Below are positions 48,477 through 57,877 of a DNA stretch of 58,322 nt, piece by piece. Each line of letters opens with the position of its first letter. Position 1 is the stretch's first letter. The translations under genes and the position numbers were made by a program. Under the pieces are notes generated by a model. It saw only the letters and a list, made by a program, of their open reading frames with translations, ran no database searches and was not told where the DNA came from. Origin of the DNA: Pseudomonas sp. PA15(2017) (GTDB lineage: Bacteria > Pseudomonadota > Gammaproteobacteria > Pseudomonadales > Pseudomonadaceae); NCBI RefSeq assembly GCF_001945395.1, contig NZ_MSXV01000055.1:1-58322 (forward strand), given 5' to 3'.

Positions 48477-48911
48477 ATGCGCCCACTGCTTCTTGTCGCC
48501 GGCCTGTGCGCCGGCCTCGCCCAGGCCGCCGAGCCGCTGACCATCGATGTACATCGCGATGCCAACTGCGGCTGCTGCAAGGGCTGGATCAGCCATCTGC
48601 AGGCCAACGGCTTTACCGTGAACGACCATATCGAGACCGACATGCACGCGGTCAAGGAGCGCCTCGGCGTGCCCGAGCGCCTGGGCTCCTGTCACACCGG
48701 AGTGATCGACGGCAAATTCGTCGAAGGCCATGTGCCGGCGGCCGACATCCTCAAACTGCGCGAGCGCCCCGATCTGCTCGGCATCGCCGCGCCCGGCATG
48801 CCCACCGGCTCGCCGGGCATGGAACGGGGCAATATTCGCGACGCCTATCAGGTGATTGGATTGGACGCACAAGGCGGCGAAAGCGTGGTCAGTAGTTATC
48901 CGGGCAACTGA
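48477..48911 (+). CDS. DUF411 metal-binding protein, exported
   Basis: The 144-residue protein has a signal peptide (1-18, ending AQAAEP), then DANCGCCKGWISHL with C31, C33 and C34, and later GSCHTGVIDGKFVEGHVP, the DUF411 signature. The family is linked with copper and other metals in the periplasm, but the role is not settled. GGAGGATT lies upstream of the ATG. It follows pobA closely (54 bases) but is not obviously related to aromatic catabolism. Confidence 0.85.
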   Translation: MRPLLLVAGLCAGLAQAAEPLTIDVHRDANCGCCKGWISHLQANGFTVNDHIETDMHAVKERLGVPERLGSCHTGVIDGKFVEGHVPAADILKLRERPDLLGIAAPGMPTGSPGMERGNIRDAYQVIGLDAQGGESVVSSYPGN

Positions 48912-48937
48912 CTCGCCCCCTTTGAAAGGATATCGCC

Positions 48938-49804
48938 ATGCGCTGGAAACGAGCTCGCCGCAGTGACAACGTCGTGGACGCCCGTGGCGGCGGTGGTGGC
49001 ATGCGCTTTGGCGGCGGCCGTGGGCTGAGCCTCGGCGGCATCGCCATCGTCGTTGTGGTAGGTTTGCTGATGGGCCAGGACCCGTTGCAGATTCTCGGCC
49101 AGCTCGCCGGCCAGTCCGGCGGTTATTCGAGCAGCCAGGTGGATCGCCCGGCGGGAGACGACGAGCAGTCGGAGTTCGTGCGTGCGGTGCTGGGCGATAC
49201 CGAAGACACCTGGCGCGCCATCTTCCAAGCCAACAGCCGCCAGTATCAGGACCCGACGCTGGTGCTGTTCGACGGCGGGGTGAACTCGGCCTGCGGTTTC
49301 GCCAGTTCGGCGGTCGGCCCGTTCTACTGCCCGGGCGACCGCCAGGTCTATCTGGACCTGAGCTTCTTCCGTGATCTGGAACACCGCTACGGTGCGGCCG
49401 GCGATTTCGCCCAGGCCTACGTGATCGCCCACGAAGTCGGCCACCACGTGCAGACGCTGCTTGGCGTGTCCGCCAAGGTCGATGCGGCGCGTCAGCGTGG
49501 CGAGAACCTGGAGGGCGCCAACGGCCTGCTGGTGCGCCAGGAACTGCAGGCCGATTGCCTGGCCGGCATCTGGGCGCACCATGCCCAGCGCCGCCTGGAC
49601 TGGCTGGAGCCGGGCGATCTGGAAGAGGCGCTGAACGCCGCCAACGCCATCGGCGATGACCGCCTGCAGCAACAGACCCAGGGCCGGGTGGTGCCGGACT
49701 CCTTCACCCACGGCACCTCGGCGCAACGCGTTCACTGGTTCACCACCGGATTCGAAAGCGGCAAGGTGGGTGCCTGCGATACCTTTTCCAGCGCTCGTCT
49801 CTGA
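48938..49804 (+). CDS. ypfJ: Neutral zinc metallopeptidase (YpfJ family)
   Basis: The 288-residue protein has a Gly-rich N-terminus (DARGGGGGMRFGGG), one membrane segment (LGGIAIVVVVGLLMG, about 32-46) and an extracytoplasmic peptidase domain. The HEVGHH zinc motif (about 165-170) is preceded by AYVIA and followed by RQELQADCLAGIWAHHA. CGFASSAVGPFYCPGDRQVYLD is also typical. Substrates are unknown. Confidence 0.9.
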   Translation: MRWKRARRSDNVVDARGGGGGMRFGGGRGLSLGGIAIVVVVGLLMGQDPLQILGQLAGQSGGYSSSQVDRPAGDDEQSEFVRAVLGDTEDTWRAIFQANSRQYQDPTLVLFDGGVNSACGFASSAVGPFYCPGDRQVYLDLSFFRDLEHRYGAAGDFAQAYVIAHEVGHHVQTLLGVSAKVDAARQRGENLEGANGLLVRQELQADCLAGIWAHHAQRRLDWLEPGDLEEALNAANAIGDDRLQQQTQGRVVPDSFTHGTSAQRVHWFTTGFESGKVGACDTFSSARL

Positions 49805-49853
49805 GGGGTCGAGCAGGCATACTTGGCCTTTTAAATGGCTGGGCACCTTTCAC

Positions 49854-50918
49854 ATGCGCATTCTCGTTACCGGCGGCGCGGGCTTTATCGGCTCCGCGCT
49901 GATCCGTCACCTGATCAAGAGCACAGATCACGAGGTGCTCAACCTCGACAAACTGACCTATGCCGGCAACCTGGAATCGCTGCGCGAGGTCGAGCATGAC
50001 CCGCGCTATGGCTTCCTGCAGGCGGACATCGGCGATCAGGCTGCAGTCAGCGAGGCGCTGAACAGCTTCCAACCGGATGCCATTATGCACCTGGCGGCCG
50101 AGTCCCACGTCGACCGTTCCATCGACGGCCCGGCGGCGTTCATCCAGACCAACATCGTCGGCACCTATGGGCTGCTCGAAGCCTCCCGCGCTTACTGGTC
50201 GAAGCTGGACGAGCCCCGTCGCCAGGCGTTTCGCTTCCACCATATTTCCACCGACGAGGTGTACGGCGACCTGCACGGCGTCGACGACCTGTTCACCGAA
50301 ACCACGCCCTACGCGCCCAGTTCGCCCTACTCGGCCAGCAAGGCGGCCTCGGACCATCTGGTGCGCGCCTGGCAGCGCACCTACGGCCTGCCGGTGCTGT
50401 TGACCAACTGCTCGAACAACTACGGCCCCTACCACTTCCCGGAAAAGCTGATCCCGCTGGTGATTCTCAACGCCCTGGATGGCAAGCCGCTGCCGGTGTA
50501 TGGCAATGGCCAGCAGGTGCGCGACTGGCTGTTCGTCGAGGATCATGCCCGCGCCCTGCTGCAGGTCGTCACCCGCGGCGCGGTTGGCGAGACCTACAAT
50601 ATCGGCGGCCACAACGAACAGAAGAACCTCGACGTGGTGCACGCCATCTGCGACCTGCTCGACGAACTGCAGCCGCGTGGAGCTGGCTCCTACCGCGAGC
50701 AGATCACCTTCGTCACCGATCGCCCCGGCCATGACCTGCGCTACGCCATCGACGCCAGCAAGATCGAGCGCGAGCTGGGCTGGACGCCAGCGGAAACCTT
50801 CCCCAGCGGCCTGCGCAAGACCGTGCGCTGGTACCTGGACAACCTCGACTGGTGCCGCCGCGTGCAGGACGGCAGCTACCAGCGCGAACGGCTCGGCGCG
50901 CCCAAGGAGCAACAGTAA
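49854..50918 (+). CDS. rmlB: dTDP-glucose 4,6-dehydratase
   Basis: RmlB makes dTDP-4-keto-6-deoxyglucose, step two of dTDP-L-rhamnose synthesis for LPS core and exopolysaccharide. The 354-residue protein shows the NAD loop VTGGAGFIGSALIRH (5-19), HLAAESHVDRSIDGP, STDEVYGDL and the catalytic YSASKAASDH. ATG at 49854 begins MRILVTGG; a longer frame overlaps ypfJ. Its TAA shares one base with the rmlA ATG. Confidence 0.97.
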   Translation: MRILVTGGAGFIGSALIRHLIKSTDHEVLNLDKLTYAGNLESLREVEHDPRYGFLQADIGDQAAVSEALNSFQPDAIMHLAAESHVDRSIDGPAAFIQTNIVGTYGLLEASRAYWSKLDEPRRQAFRFHHISTDEVYGDLHGVDDLFTETTPYAPSSPYSASKAASDHLVRAWQRTYGLPVLLTNCSNNYGPYHFPEKLIPLVILNALDGKPLPVYGNGQQVRDWLFVEDHARALLQVVTRGAVGETYNIGGHNEQKNLDVVHAICDLLDELQPRGAGSYREQITFVTDRPGHDLRYAIDASKIERELGWTPAETFPSGLRKTVRWYLDNLDWCRRVQDGSYQRERLGAPKEQQ

Positions 50919-51787
50919 TGAAAGGCATCATCCTCGCTGGCGGCTCCGGCACCCGCCTGCACCCGATCACCCTGGGCCTGTCCAAGCAGCTGCTGCCGAT
51001 CTACGACAAACCGATGATCTATTACCCGCTATCGGTGCTGATGCTCGCCGGTATCCGCGAGATTCTGATCATCTCCACACCCCACGATCTGCCGCAGTTT
51101 CAGAAGCTGCTCGGCGACGGCAGCCAGTTCGGCCTGCAGCTGAGCTATGCCGAACAGCCGGAGCCGGACGGTCTGGCGCGCGCCTTCATCATTGGCGAAG
51201 CGTTCATCGGCAGTGATCCGGTGTGCCTGATCCTTGGCGACAACATCTTCCATGGCCAACACTTCACCGAGATGCTATTGCGCGCGGCGCAAGTGGAAAA
51301 GGGCGCCACGGTGTTCGGTTACTGGGTTCGCGATCCCGAGCGCTTTGGCGTGGTGGAGTTCGATGCTCAGGGCCAGGCGATCTCCATCGAGGAAAAGCCG
51401 GCCCAGCCGCGTTCCAGCTATGCCGTAACGGGCCTGTACTTCTACGACAACGACGTGATCGAGATCGCCAAGGCGGTCAAACCGTCCAAGCGCGGCGAGC
51501 TGGAAATCACCGACGTCAACAACGCCTACCTGCAGCGCGGCGATTTGCGCGTAGAGCGCTTCGGCCGCGGCTTCGCCTGGCTCGACACCGGCACCCACGA
51601 CAGCCTGCTGGAAGCCTCGCAGTACGTACAAACCATCGAGCACCGCCAGGGACTGAAAGTCGCCTGCCTGGAAGAGATCGCCTACGGGCAGGGCTGGATC
51701 GACCGCGAATGCCTGCTGCGCCAGGCCAAGGCGTTCGGCAAGACCGGTTATGGCCAGTACCTGTTCAGCCTGGCCGAGGACAACTGA
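50918..51787 (+). CDS. rmlA: Glucose-1-phosphate thymidylyltransferase
   Basis: RmlA joins dTTP and glucose-1-phosphate, the first step of the rhamnose pathway and the feedback-controlled one. The 289-residue protein has the nucleotide motif GIILAGGSGTRLHPIT (3-18), SKQLLPIYDKPM, LGDNIFHG, and EITDVNNAYL. Start and stop overlap both neighbours (TAATG and TGATG), so translation is coupled. Confidence 0.97.
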   Translation: MKGIILAGGSGTRLHPITLGLSKQLLPIYDKPMIYYPLSVLMLAGIREILIISTPHDLPQFQKLLGDGSQFGLQLSYAEQPEPDGLARAFIIGEAFIGSDPVCLILGDNIFHGQHFTEMLLRAAQVEKGATVFGYWVRDPERFGVVEFDAQGQAISIEEKPAQPRSSYAVTGLYFYDNDVIEIAKAVKPSKRGELEITDVNNAYLQRGDLRVERFGRGFAWLDTGTHDSLLEASQYVQTIEHRQGLKVACLEEIAYGQGWIDRECLLRQAKAFGKTGYGQYLFSLAEDN

Positions 51788-52332
51788 TGCACATCATTCA
51801 AACCGCCATCCCCGACGTATTGATACTCGAACCCAAGGTATTCGGCGATGAGCGCGGCTTCTTTTTCGAAAGCTTCAACGCGAAGGCCTTTGCCGACGCA
51901 ACGAGCCTGAACCCCAACTTCGTTCAAGACAACCACTCGCGCTCGCAGCGCGGCGTGCTGCGCGGCCTGCACTATCAGGTGCAACAGGCCCAGGGCAAGC
52001 TGGTGCGCGTGACCGCGGGCGAAGTGTACGACGTCGCCGTGGACCTGCGCCGCCAGTCAGCCACCTTTGGCCAGTGGGTGGGCGCCCATCTCTCCGCTGA
52101 CAACAAACGGCAGATGTGGGTGCCCGAGGGTTTTGCTCACGGCTTCGTGGTACTCAGCGAGTTCGCCGAATTCCTCTACAAGACCACCGACTACTATGCC
52201 CCGGCCCACGAGCGCTGCATCCGCTGGGATGATCCCAAGCTGGCCATCGATTGGCAGCTGCGAAGCGAACCTAAGCTTTCAACGAAGGACCAGCAGGGCA
52301 AGTTCTTCGACGACGCCGAGCTGTTCCAATGA
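51787..52332 (+). CDS. rmlC: dTDP-4-dehydrorhamnose 3,5-epimerase
   Basis: RmlC epimerises carbons 3 and 5 of the keto sugar. The 181-residue cupin protein has DERGFFFESFN, FVQDNHSRSQRGVLRGLHYQ with the catalytic His, GEVYDVAVDLRR and FAHGFVVLSE. The start overlaps the rmlA stop and the end overlaps rmlD by four bases. Confidence 0.97.
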   Translation: MHIIQTAIPDVLILEPKVFGDERGFFFESFNAKAFADATSLNPNFVQDNHSRSQRGVLRGLHYQVQQAQGKLVRVTAGEVYDVAVDLRRQSATFGQWVGAHLSADNKRQMWVPEGFAHGFVVLSEFAEFLYKTTDYYAPAHERCIRWDDPKLAIDWQLRSEPKLSTKDQQGKFFDDAELFQ

Positions 52333-53198
52333 AGATCCTCCTGCTCGGCCAACACGGCCAGGTGAGCCGTGAGCTGCAGTCGTTGCTCAGCAAGCAGCAT
52401 GAACTGATCGTGCTCGGCCGAGAGCAACTCGACCTTGCCGATACCGCGCGCCTGCGTGAGGCCGTGCGCCATCTGCGCCCGGAACTAATCATCAACGCTG
52501 CAGCGCACACCGCGGTCGATGCCGCTGAAAGCGAGCCGGAGGCGGCCTTCGCGATCAACGCCATCGCGCCTGGCGTGCTCGCCGAAGAGGCAGCGGCGCT
52601 CGACGTACCACTGATCCACTACTCCACCGATTACGTGTTCGACGGCAGCAAGCCGGCCGCCTACCACGAAGACGACCTATCCAACCCGCTGGGCGTCTAC
52701 GGCCGCAGCAAACTGGCTGGCGAGCAGGCCATCGCGGCAGTGGGTGGCAAGCACCTGATCCTGCGCACCAGCTGGGTGTACTCCCTGCACGGGCGCAACT
52801 TCCTGCTGACCATGCAGCGCCTGCTGCAGGAGCGCGAGCAGCTCAGCGTGGTGGCCGATCAGATCGGCGCGCCGACCTGGGCCGGCAGCATCGCCGCTGC
52901 GACCGTGCAACTGATCGAGCGCTGGCAGGCTGAGCAAACCGCAGCCTGGGGCGTCTATCACTTCAGCGCACGCGGTGAAACGTCCTGGTGCGGCTTTGCC
53001 GAAGCCATCGCCGCGCAATTGCTGGCACAGGGCAAACCGGTCGCCACGCTGAAGCCCATCGCCACCACGGAGTACCCGACGCCCGCCAGGCGCCCGCTCA
53101 ATTCGCGCCTGGACTGTACGCGCCTGGAGCGCGACTGGGGCGTGCGCCTGCCGGACTGGCACACCGGCCTGCTCGAGTGCCTGAACAGGCCACGCTGA
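52329..53198 (+). CDS. rmlD: dTDP-4-dehydrorhamnose reductase
   Basis: RmlD reduces the keto group with NAD(P)H to give dTDP-L-rhamnose. The 289-residue short-chain reductase starts MKILLLGQHGQVSREL, with INAAAHTAVDAAE, HYSTDYVFDGS, the catalytic YGRSKLAGE and RTSWVYSLHGRNF. Here rmlD is the last gene (B-A-C-D), while P. aeruginosa has it second. A hairpin follows the stop. Confidence 0.96.
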   Translation: MKILLLGQHGQVSRELQSLLSKQHELIVLGREQLDLADTARLREAVRHLRPELIINAAAHTAVDAAESEPEAAFAINAIAPGVLAEEAAALDVPLIHYSTDYVFDGSKPAAYHEDDLSNPLGVYGRSKLAGEQAIAAVGGKHLILRTSWVYSLHGRNFLLTMQRLLQEREQLSVVADQIGAPTWAGSIAAATVQLIERWQAEQTAAWGVYHFSARGETSWCGFAEAIAAQLLAQGKPVATLKPIATTEYPTPARRPLNSRLDCTRLERDWGVRLPDWHTGLLECLNRPR

Positions 53199-53209
53199 CG
53201 CCGACAGCT

Positions 53210-53238
53210 AGCCCGGGTGAGCGCTGGGAACCCGGGCT
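53210..53238 (+). terminator. Hairpin after rmlD
   Basis: AGCCCGGGT pairs with ACCCGGGCT around an 11-base loop, 11 bases after the rmlD stop. There is no strong T-run, so it is a weak terminator candidate. Confidence 0.5.
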
Positions 53239-53323
53239 CACCCTCTATCGCCAGGTTCGGGTTGGGCTACCTGGCACCCGGCGTATGCGGTCATAATGGC
53301 CCGGTCTTTCCGGCGCCCATTCG

Positions 53324-55141
53324 ATGAACACGATCCCCAGCACCATTCCCAAACGCCCCCGCTGGCGCAGCCTGGCAATCCTGGCCCTGCTGCTGGCGCC
53401 GCTGCTGTGGCCGTTGCACTACGTCGCCGAGCGCTATTACCGCATCGAGCTGACCGAACAGAATCGGCAAACCCTCGACCTGTACGTGGCCAACCTGCTG
53501 GGTACCCTGCGCCGCTACGAAGTACTGCCGCCGATTCTCGGCGACCTGCCGGGCCTGCGTACCGTGCTGGCGACGCCGGGCGACGAAGCCGCCCAGGCAG
53601 CGGCCAACCAGTTGCTCAAGCGCGTACGCCAGCAGACCGGTGCCGATGTCATCTATCTGATGAACCCCAAGGGCGAAACCCTGGCAGCCTCCAACTGGGA
53701 TCAGCAGGACACCTTCGTGCGCGGCAACTTCGCCTTTCGCCCCTACTTCCAGGAGGCGCTGGCCGGGCGCCTGGGGCGCTTCTTCGGTCTCGGCACCACC
53801 TCTGGCAAGCGCGGCTACTACTTCGCTTCGGCGGTCTATGACGGCAATCAGAAGATCGGCGTGATGGTTATCAAAGTCGACCTCGATCACACCGAAAGCC
53901 TGTGGGGCAACACCCCGGAGCAACTGCTGGTGACCGACGGCAATGGCGTGGTGATCCTGACTTCGCGCCCGGACTGGCGCTTTCACGCCAGCCGCCCGCT
54001 GGACAAGGCCGAGCGCGCCTCCATCGCCGCCATCCAGCCCTACCCGACCCAGGCACCGCCGCCCCTGCAGCTCGACCCCGATGCCTGGCTGACGCAGAGT
54101 CGGGTACTCGACGAAACTGGCTGGAGCGTCAGCATTCTCGCCCCGCGGGTGGTACTCGACCGTTCGGTGCGCACGGTAATGGCGGTCGGCGGTGGCGCCC
54201 TGCTGGTGTTGATCCTGCTGGTCGGCCTGATGATGCAGCGCCGCCGTCATTACCTTGACCGCATCGCCCTCAGTACCCGTGCCCGCCAGGAGCTGGAGCA
54301 GCGCGTGCAGGAACGTACCCAGGATCTGGAGCGCCTCAACAGCCGCCTCAAGCAGGAAGTACTGGAGCGCGAGCAGGCCCAACAGGAACTGGTGCAGGCC
54401 CAGGACGAACTGGTCCAGGCCAGCAAGCTGACCGCCCTGGGCACCATGAGCGCCAGCATCAGCCACGAACTCAACCAGCCCCTGGCGGCCATCCGCAGCT
54501 ACGCCGAGAATGCCGGCGTGCTGCTCGACCACGGGCGCACCGAGGACGCCCGCGGCAACCTCAAGCTGATCAGCCAGCTCACCGAGCGCATGGCCTCGAT
54601 CATCGCCCACCTGCGCGCCTTCGCCCGCCGCGACCGCCACGCACCGGAAAGCGTGGCCCTGCAACCGGCCATCGACGATGCCCTGGCGCTGCTGGCCAAG
54701 CGCCGCCGTGCCATGGACGTCGAGCTGATCCGCGATCTGCCGGATGCCACCCTGTGGGTGCAGGCTGGCGAGACGCGCCTGCGCCAGGTGCTCAGCAACC
54801 TGCTGGCCAACGCCTTGGATGCCCTGGCCGAGCGCCCGCAGCCGCGGCGCATCTGGATCAGCACCGAGCTGCAGGGCGATCTGCTCGAGCTGCACCTGCG
54901 CGACAACGGCCCCGGCTTTTCGGAAAGCGCCCTGGCCCACGCCCGCGAACCGTTCTTCACCACCAAGACCAGCGCCCAGGGCCTCGGCCTGGGCCTGGCG
55001 ATCTGTGACACCCTGATGCGCGCCCTGGGCGGCGAACTGCTGTTCGCCAACCATCCCAAAGGCGGCGCGCACCTGATCCTGCGCCTGCGCACCGCCGACA
55101 ACGGCGTGAACATCCAGCCGCCCGAGGACTTCACCGTATGA
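53324..55141 (+). CDS. dctB: C4-dicarboxylate sensor histidine kinase DctB
   Basis: DctB senses succinate, fumarate and malate in the periplasm and phosphorylates DctD. The 605-residue protein has a membrane helix (about 17-33), a periplasmic double-Cache sensor (about 40-280), a second helix (ALLVLILLVGLMMQ near 292-305), a coiled coil rich in Glu and Gln (about 320-370), and HisKA with H381 in SASISHELNQPLAAI. The ATPase boxes are NLLANALDAL, DNGPGF and GLGLGLAICD. The last four bases overlap dctD. Confidence 0.94.
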   Translation: MNTIPSTIPKRPRWRSLAILALLLAPLLWPLHYVAERYYRIELTEQNRQTLDLYVANLLGTLRRYEVLPPILGDLPGLRTVLATPGDEAAQAAANQLLKRVRQQTGADVIYLMNPKGETLAASNWDQQDTFVRGNFAFRPYFQEALAGRLGRFFGLGTTSGKRGYYFASAVYDGNQKIGVMVIKVDLDHTESLWGNTPEQLLVTDGNGVVILTSRPDWRFHASRPLDKAERASIAAIQPYPTQAPPPLQLDPDAWLTQSRVLDETGWSVSILAPRVVLDRSVRTVMAVGGGALLVLILLVGLMMQRRRHYLDRIALSTRARQELEQRVQERTQDLERLNSRLKQEVLEREQAQQELVQAQDELVQASKLTALGTMSASISHELNQPLAAIRSYAENAGVLLDHGRTEDARGNLKLISQLTERMASIIAHLRAFARRDRHAPESVALQPAIDDALALLAKRRRAMDVELIRDLPDATLWVQAGETRLRQVLSNLLANALDALAERPQPRRIWISTELQGDLLELHLRDNGPGFSESALAHAREPFFTTKTSAQGLGLGLAICDTLMRALGGELLFANHPKGGAHLILRLRTADNGVNIQPPEDFTV

Positions 55142-56523
55142 GCACCATCGACGCCAATACTCAGGTTCTGCTGATCGACGACGACCCGCACCTGCGCCAG
55201 GCCCTCAGCCAGACCCTGGACCTGGCCGGCCTCAAGGTCGCCACCCTGGCCGATGCCAAGGGCCTGGCCGAGCGTATCGAACGCGACTGGCCCGGCGTGG
55301 TGGTCAGCGATATACGCATGCCGGGCGTCGATGGGCTGGAGCTGCTCAAGCAACTGCATGAACAGGACCCGGATCTGCCGGTGCTGCTGATCACCGGCCA
55401 CGGCGACGTGCCCCTGGCCGTACAGGCCATGCGCGCCGGTGCCTACGACTTCCTGGAGAAACCCTTCGCCAGCGAAGACCTGCTGGAAAGCGTGCGCCGT
55501 GCCCTGGCCCTGCGCCGCCTGGTGCTCGACAACCGCAGCCTGCGCCTGGCTCTGGCCGACCGCCAGCAACTGTCCGGTAGGCTGGTCGGCAACTCGCCGG
55601 CCATTCAACGCCTGCGCGAGCAGATCGGCTCCCTGGCCGGGATCAGCACCGACGTGCTGATCCTCGGTGAAACCGGCGCCGGCAAGGAAGTCGTGGCCCG
55701 CGCCCTGCACGACCTGTCCAGCCGCCGCGATGGCCCCTTCGTGGCGATCAACGCCGGCGCCCTGGCCGAATCCGTGGTGGAAAGCGAGCTGTTCGGCCAC
55801 GAGCCCGGTGCCTTCACCGGCGCGCAGAAGCGCCGCATCGGCAAGTTCGAGTTTGCCAATGGCGGCACGCTGTTCCTCGATGAAATCGAGAGCATGACCC
55901 TGGACGTGCAGGTCAAACTGCTGCGCCTGCTGCAGGAGCGGGTGGTCGAACGCCTCGGCGGCAATCAACTGATCCCGCTGGATATCCGGGTGATCGCGGC
56001 TACCAAGGAAGACCTGCGTACCGCCGCCGACCAGGGACGCTTTCGCGCCGACCTTTATTACCGCCTCAACGTCGCGCCACTGCGCATCCCGCCCTTGCGC
56101 GAACGCGGCGAGGACATCCTGGTGCTGTTCCAGCATTTCGCTAACACCGCCAGCGCCCGCCACGGCCTGCCGCAACGGGACTTGCAACCCGGTCAGCGCG
56201 CCATGCTGCTACGCCACCCCTGGCCGGGCAACGTGCGTGAATTGCAGAACGCTGGCGAGCGCTTCGCACTTGGCCTGGATTTGGGGCTGGAATTGAGCGT
56301 CGACAGCCAGCTACACAGTGCGCCGCTATCCGGCAGCCTCAGCGAACAGGTCGAGGCCTTCGAGCGTGCGCTGATCGCCGCCGAACTGACCCGTAACCAC
56401 AACTCCCTGCGCAGCCTCGCCGAGGCTCTTGGCGTGCCCCGCAAGACCCTGCACGACAAACTGCGCAAGCATGGCTTGAACTTCGCCGACGCTGGCGGAA
56501 GCTCGCCAGACGACATCGAGTAA
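55138..56523 (+). CDS. dctD: Sigma-54 response regulator DctD
   Basis: DctD activates sigma-54 promoters of dicarboxylate transport genes. The 461-residue protein has a receiver with D58 (VVSDIRMPGVDG), an AAA+ domain with Walker A GETGAGKEVVARAL, the sigma-54 contact loop GAFTGA (224-229), Walker B GGTLFLDEIES, and a Fis-type HTH at the end (NSLRSLAEALGVPRKTLHDK). An intrinsic terminator lies about 50 bases downstream. The target promoter is visible before dctP. Confidence 0.95.
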   Translation: MSTIDANTQVLLIDDDPHLRQALSQTLDLAGLKVATLADAKGLAERIERDWPGVVVSDIRMPGVDGLELLKQLHEQDPDLPVLLITGHGDVPLAVQAMRAGAYDFLEKPFASEDLLESVRRALALRRLVLDNRSLRLALADRQQLSGRLVGNSPAIQRLREQIGSLAGISTDVLILGETGAGKEVVARALHDLSSRRDGPFVAINAGALAESVVESELFGHEPGAFTGAQKRRIGKFEFANGGTLFLDEIESMTLDVQVKLLRLLQERVVERLGGNQLIPLDIRVIAATKEDLRTAADQGRFRADLYYRLNVAPLRIPPLRERGEDILVLFQHFANTASARHGLPQRDLQPGQRAMLLRHPWPGNVRELQNAGERFALGLDLGLELSVDSQLHSAPLSGSLSEQVEAFERALIAAELTRNHNSLRSLAEALGVPRKTLHDKLRKHGLNFADAGGSSPDDIE

Positions 56524-56572
56524 ATAAGCGGATTCTTGCCGACTTCATCAGCGGCTTTCATCGGAAATTCGC

Positions 56573-56607
56573 AAACCCGCCAACCGCAAGGGCTGGCGGG
56601 TTTTATT
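56573..56607 (+). terminator. Intrinsic terminator after dctD
   Basis: AAACCCGCCA pairs with TGGCGGGTTT, with a further ACC-GCAA-GGG top, and ends in TTTTATTTT. Confidence 0.9.
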
Positions 56608-56639
56608 TTGAAAATCCGCCGTACCATATGACATGGGGC

Positions 56640-56656
56640 TTTGCGCCTGACGCAAA
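56640..56656. promoter_or_regulatory. Candidate DctD upstream activator site
   Basis: TTTGCG and CGCAAA form a perfect inverted repeat around CCTGA. It lies 27 bases upstream of the sigma-54 promoter of dctP, closer than usual for an enhancer. DctD binding is inferred from position. Confidence 0.55.
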
Positions 56657-56683
56657 GCTGCCATGCCGAATTCTTACCACGCC

Positions 56684-56699
56684 TGGCACAACGCTTGCT
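56684..56699 (+). promoter_or_regulatory. Sigma-54 promoter of dctPQM
   Basis: TGGCACAACGCTTGCT matches the TGGCAC-N5-TTGCW consensus with the GG and GC dinucleotides correctly spaced for -24 and -12. The dctP start codon is about 140 bases further on, leaving a leader of that length. With the terminator and the inverted repeat it explains the 329-base gap. Confidence 0.8.
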
Positions 56700-56852
56700 C
56701 TGCTGCTCATCAGCGGAAAACAAGTACAAGTCCAGGCCCAATCGCTGCCAACCGATCCTGCCGCTCGAGCGGCAATCCTCGACTTGCTCTTGTTCGCTCG
56801 TTTCAGCGCCTCGGCGCCCAGCACGATAGCCAACAACAAGAGGAAGCATCGC

Positions 56853-57848
56853 ATGTTCAAATTCACTGCCAAGGCACTGGCTTGCGCCCTGTCGCTGAGC
56901 ATCGCCGGCATGGCCCAGGCGGCCGATCCGATATCGATCAAGTTCGCCCACGTGGTTGCCGAGCACACGCCGAAAGGCCAGGGCGCCCTGCTGTTCAAGA
57001 AGCTCGTCGACGAGCGCCTGGACGGCAAGGTGACCGTGCAGGTCTACCCGAACTCCTCGCTGTTCGGCGATGGCAAGGAAATGGAAGCGCTGCTGCTCGG
57101 TGACGTACAGATCATCGCGCCGTCGCTGGCCAAGTTCGAGCACTACACCAAGCAGATCCAGATCTTCGACCTGCCGTTCCTGTTCAACGACATCAACGCC
57201 GTCGATCGCTTCCAGCAGAGCCCGGAAGGCAAGGCGCTGCTGACCAGCATGGAAAGCAAAGGCATCACCGGCCTGGGTTACTGGCACAACGGTATGAAGC
57301 AGCTCTCCGCCAACAAGAAGCTGGTCGAGCCGAAAGATGCCCGCGGCCTGAAATTCCGCGTACAGGCTTCCGCCGTACTCGACGAGCAGTTCAAGGCCCT
57401 GCGCGCCGCGCCGCGCAAGATGAGTTTCGCCGAGGTCTACCAGGGCCTGCAGACTGGCGTGGTCAACGGTGCCGAGAACCCCTACTCGAACATCTACAGC
57501 CAGAAGATGCACGAAGTGCAGAAGTTCATCACCGAGTCCGACCACGGCGTGCTGGACTACATGGTGATCACCAACACCAAGTTCTGGGACGGCCTGCCGG
57601 AAGACATCCGCAGCGAGCTGACCGCGATCCTCGCCGAGGTCACCATCGAGGTGAACAAGCAGGCCGAGGCGCTGAACCAGAAGGACAAGCAGCGCATCAT
57701 CGATGCCGGCACTACCGAAATCGTCATCCTGACGCCCGAGCAACGTGAAGAATGGCGTGAAGCCATGCGCCCGGTGTGGAAGAAGTTCGAGGGTGAGATC
57801 GGTGCCGACCTGATCAAGGCTGCCGAGGCTGCCAACCAGGCCAACTGA
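56853..57848 (+). CDS. dctP: TRAP transporter C4-dicarboxylate-binding protein DctP
   Basis: DctP binds succinate, fumarate and malate in the periplasm and hands them to DctQM. The 331-residue product has a signal peptide (cleavage after MAQA near residue 23), IKFAHVVAEHTPKGQGA, the ligand arginine region GLKFRVQASAVLDEQF, and VYQGLQTGVVNGAENPYSN. ATG at 56853 has AAGAGGAA upstream; longer frames lack a signal peptide. A hairpin follows before dctQ. Confidence 0.96.
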   Translation: MFKFTAKALACALSLSIAGMAQAADPISIKFAHVVAEHTPKGQGALLFKKLVDERLDGKVTVQVYPNSSLFGDGKEMEALLLGDVQIIAPSLAKFEHYTKQIQIFDLPFLFNDINAVDRFQQSPEGKALLTSMESKGITGLGYWHNGMKQLSANKKLVEPKDARGLKFRVQASAVLDEQFKALRAAPRKMSFAEVYQGLQTGVVNGAENPYSNIYSQKMHEVQKFITESDHGVLDYMVITNTKFWDGLPEDIRSELTAILAEVTIEVNKQAEALNQKDKQRIIDAGTTEIVILTPEQREEWREAMRPVWKKFEGEIGADLIKAAEAANQAN

Positions 57849-57877
57849 GGCCGCCTGGCCTCACGGCCATCCGGCGA

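Noticed and set aside
53291..56187. Long minus-strand frames opposite dctB and dctD
   Set aside because: They are shadows of two intact two-component genes, with His/Gln-rich composition and no motif.
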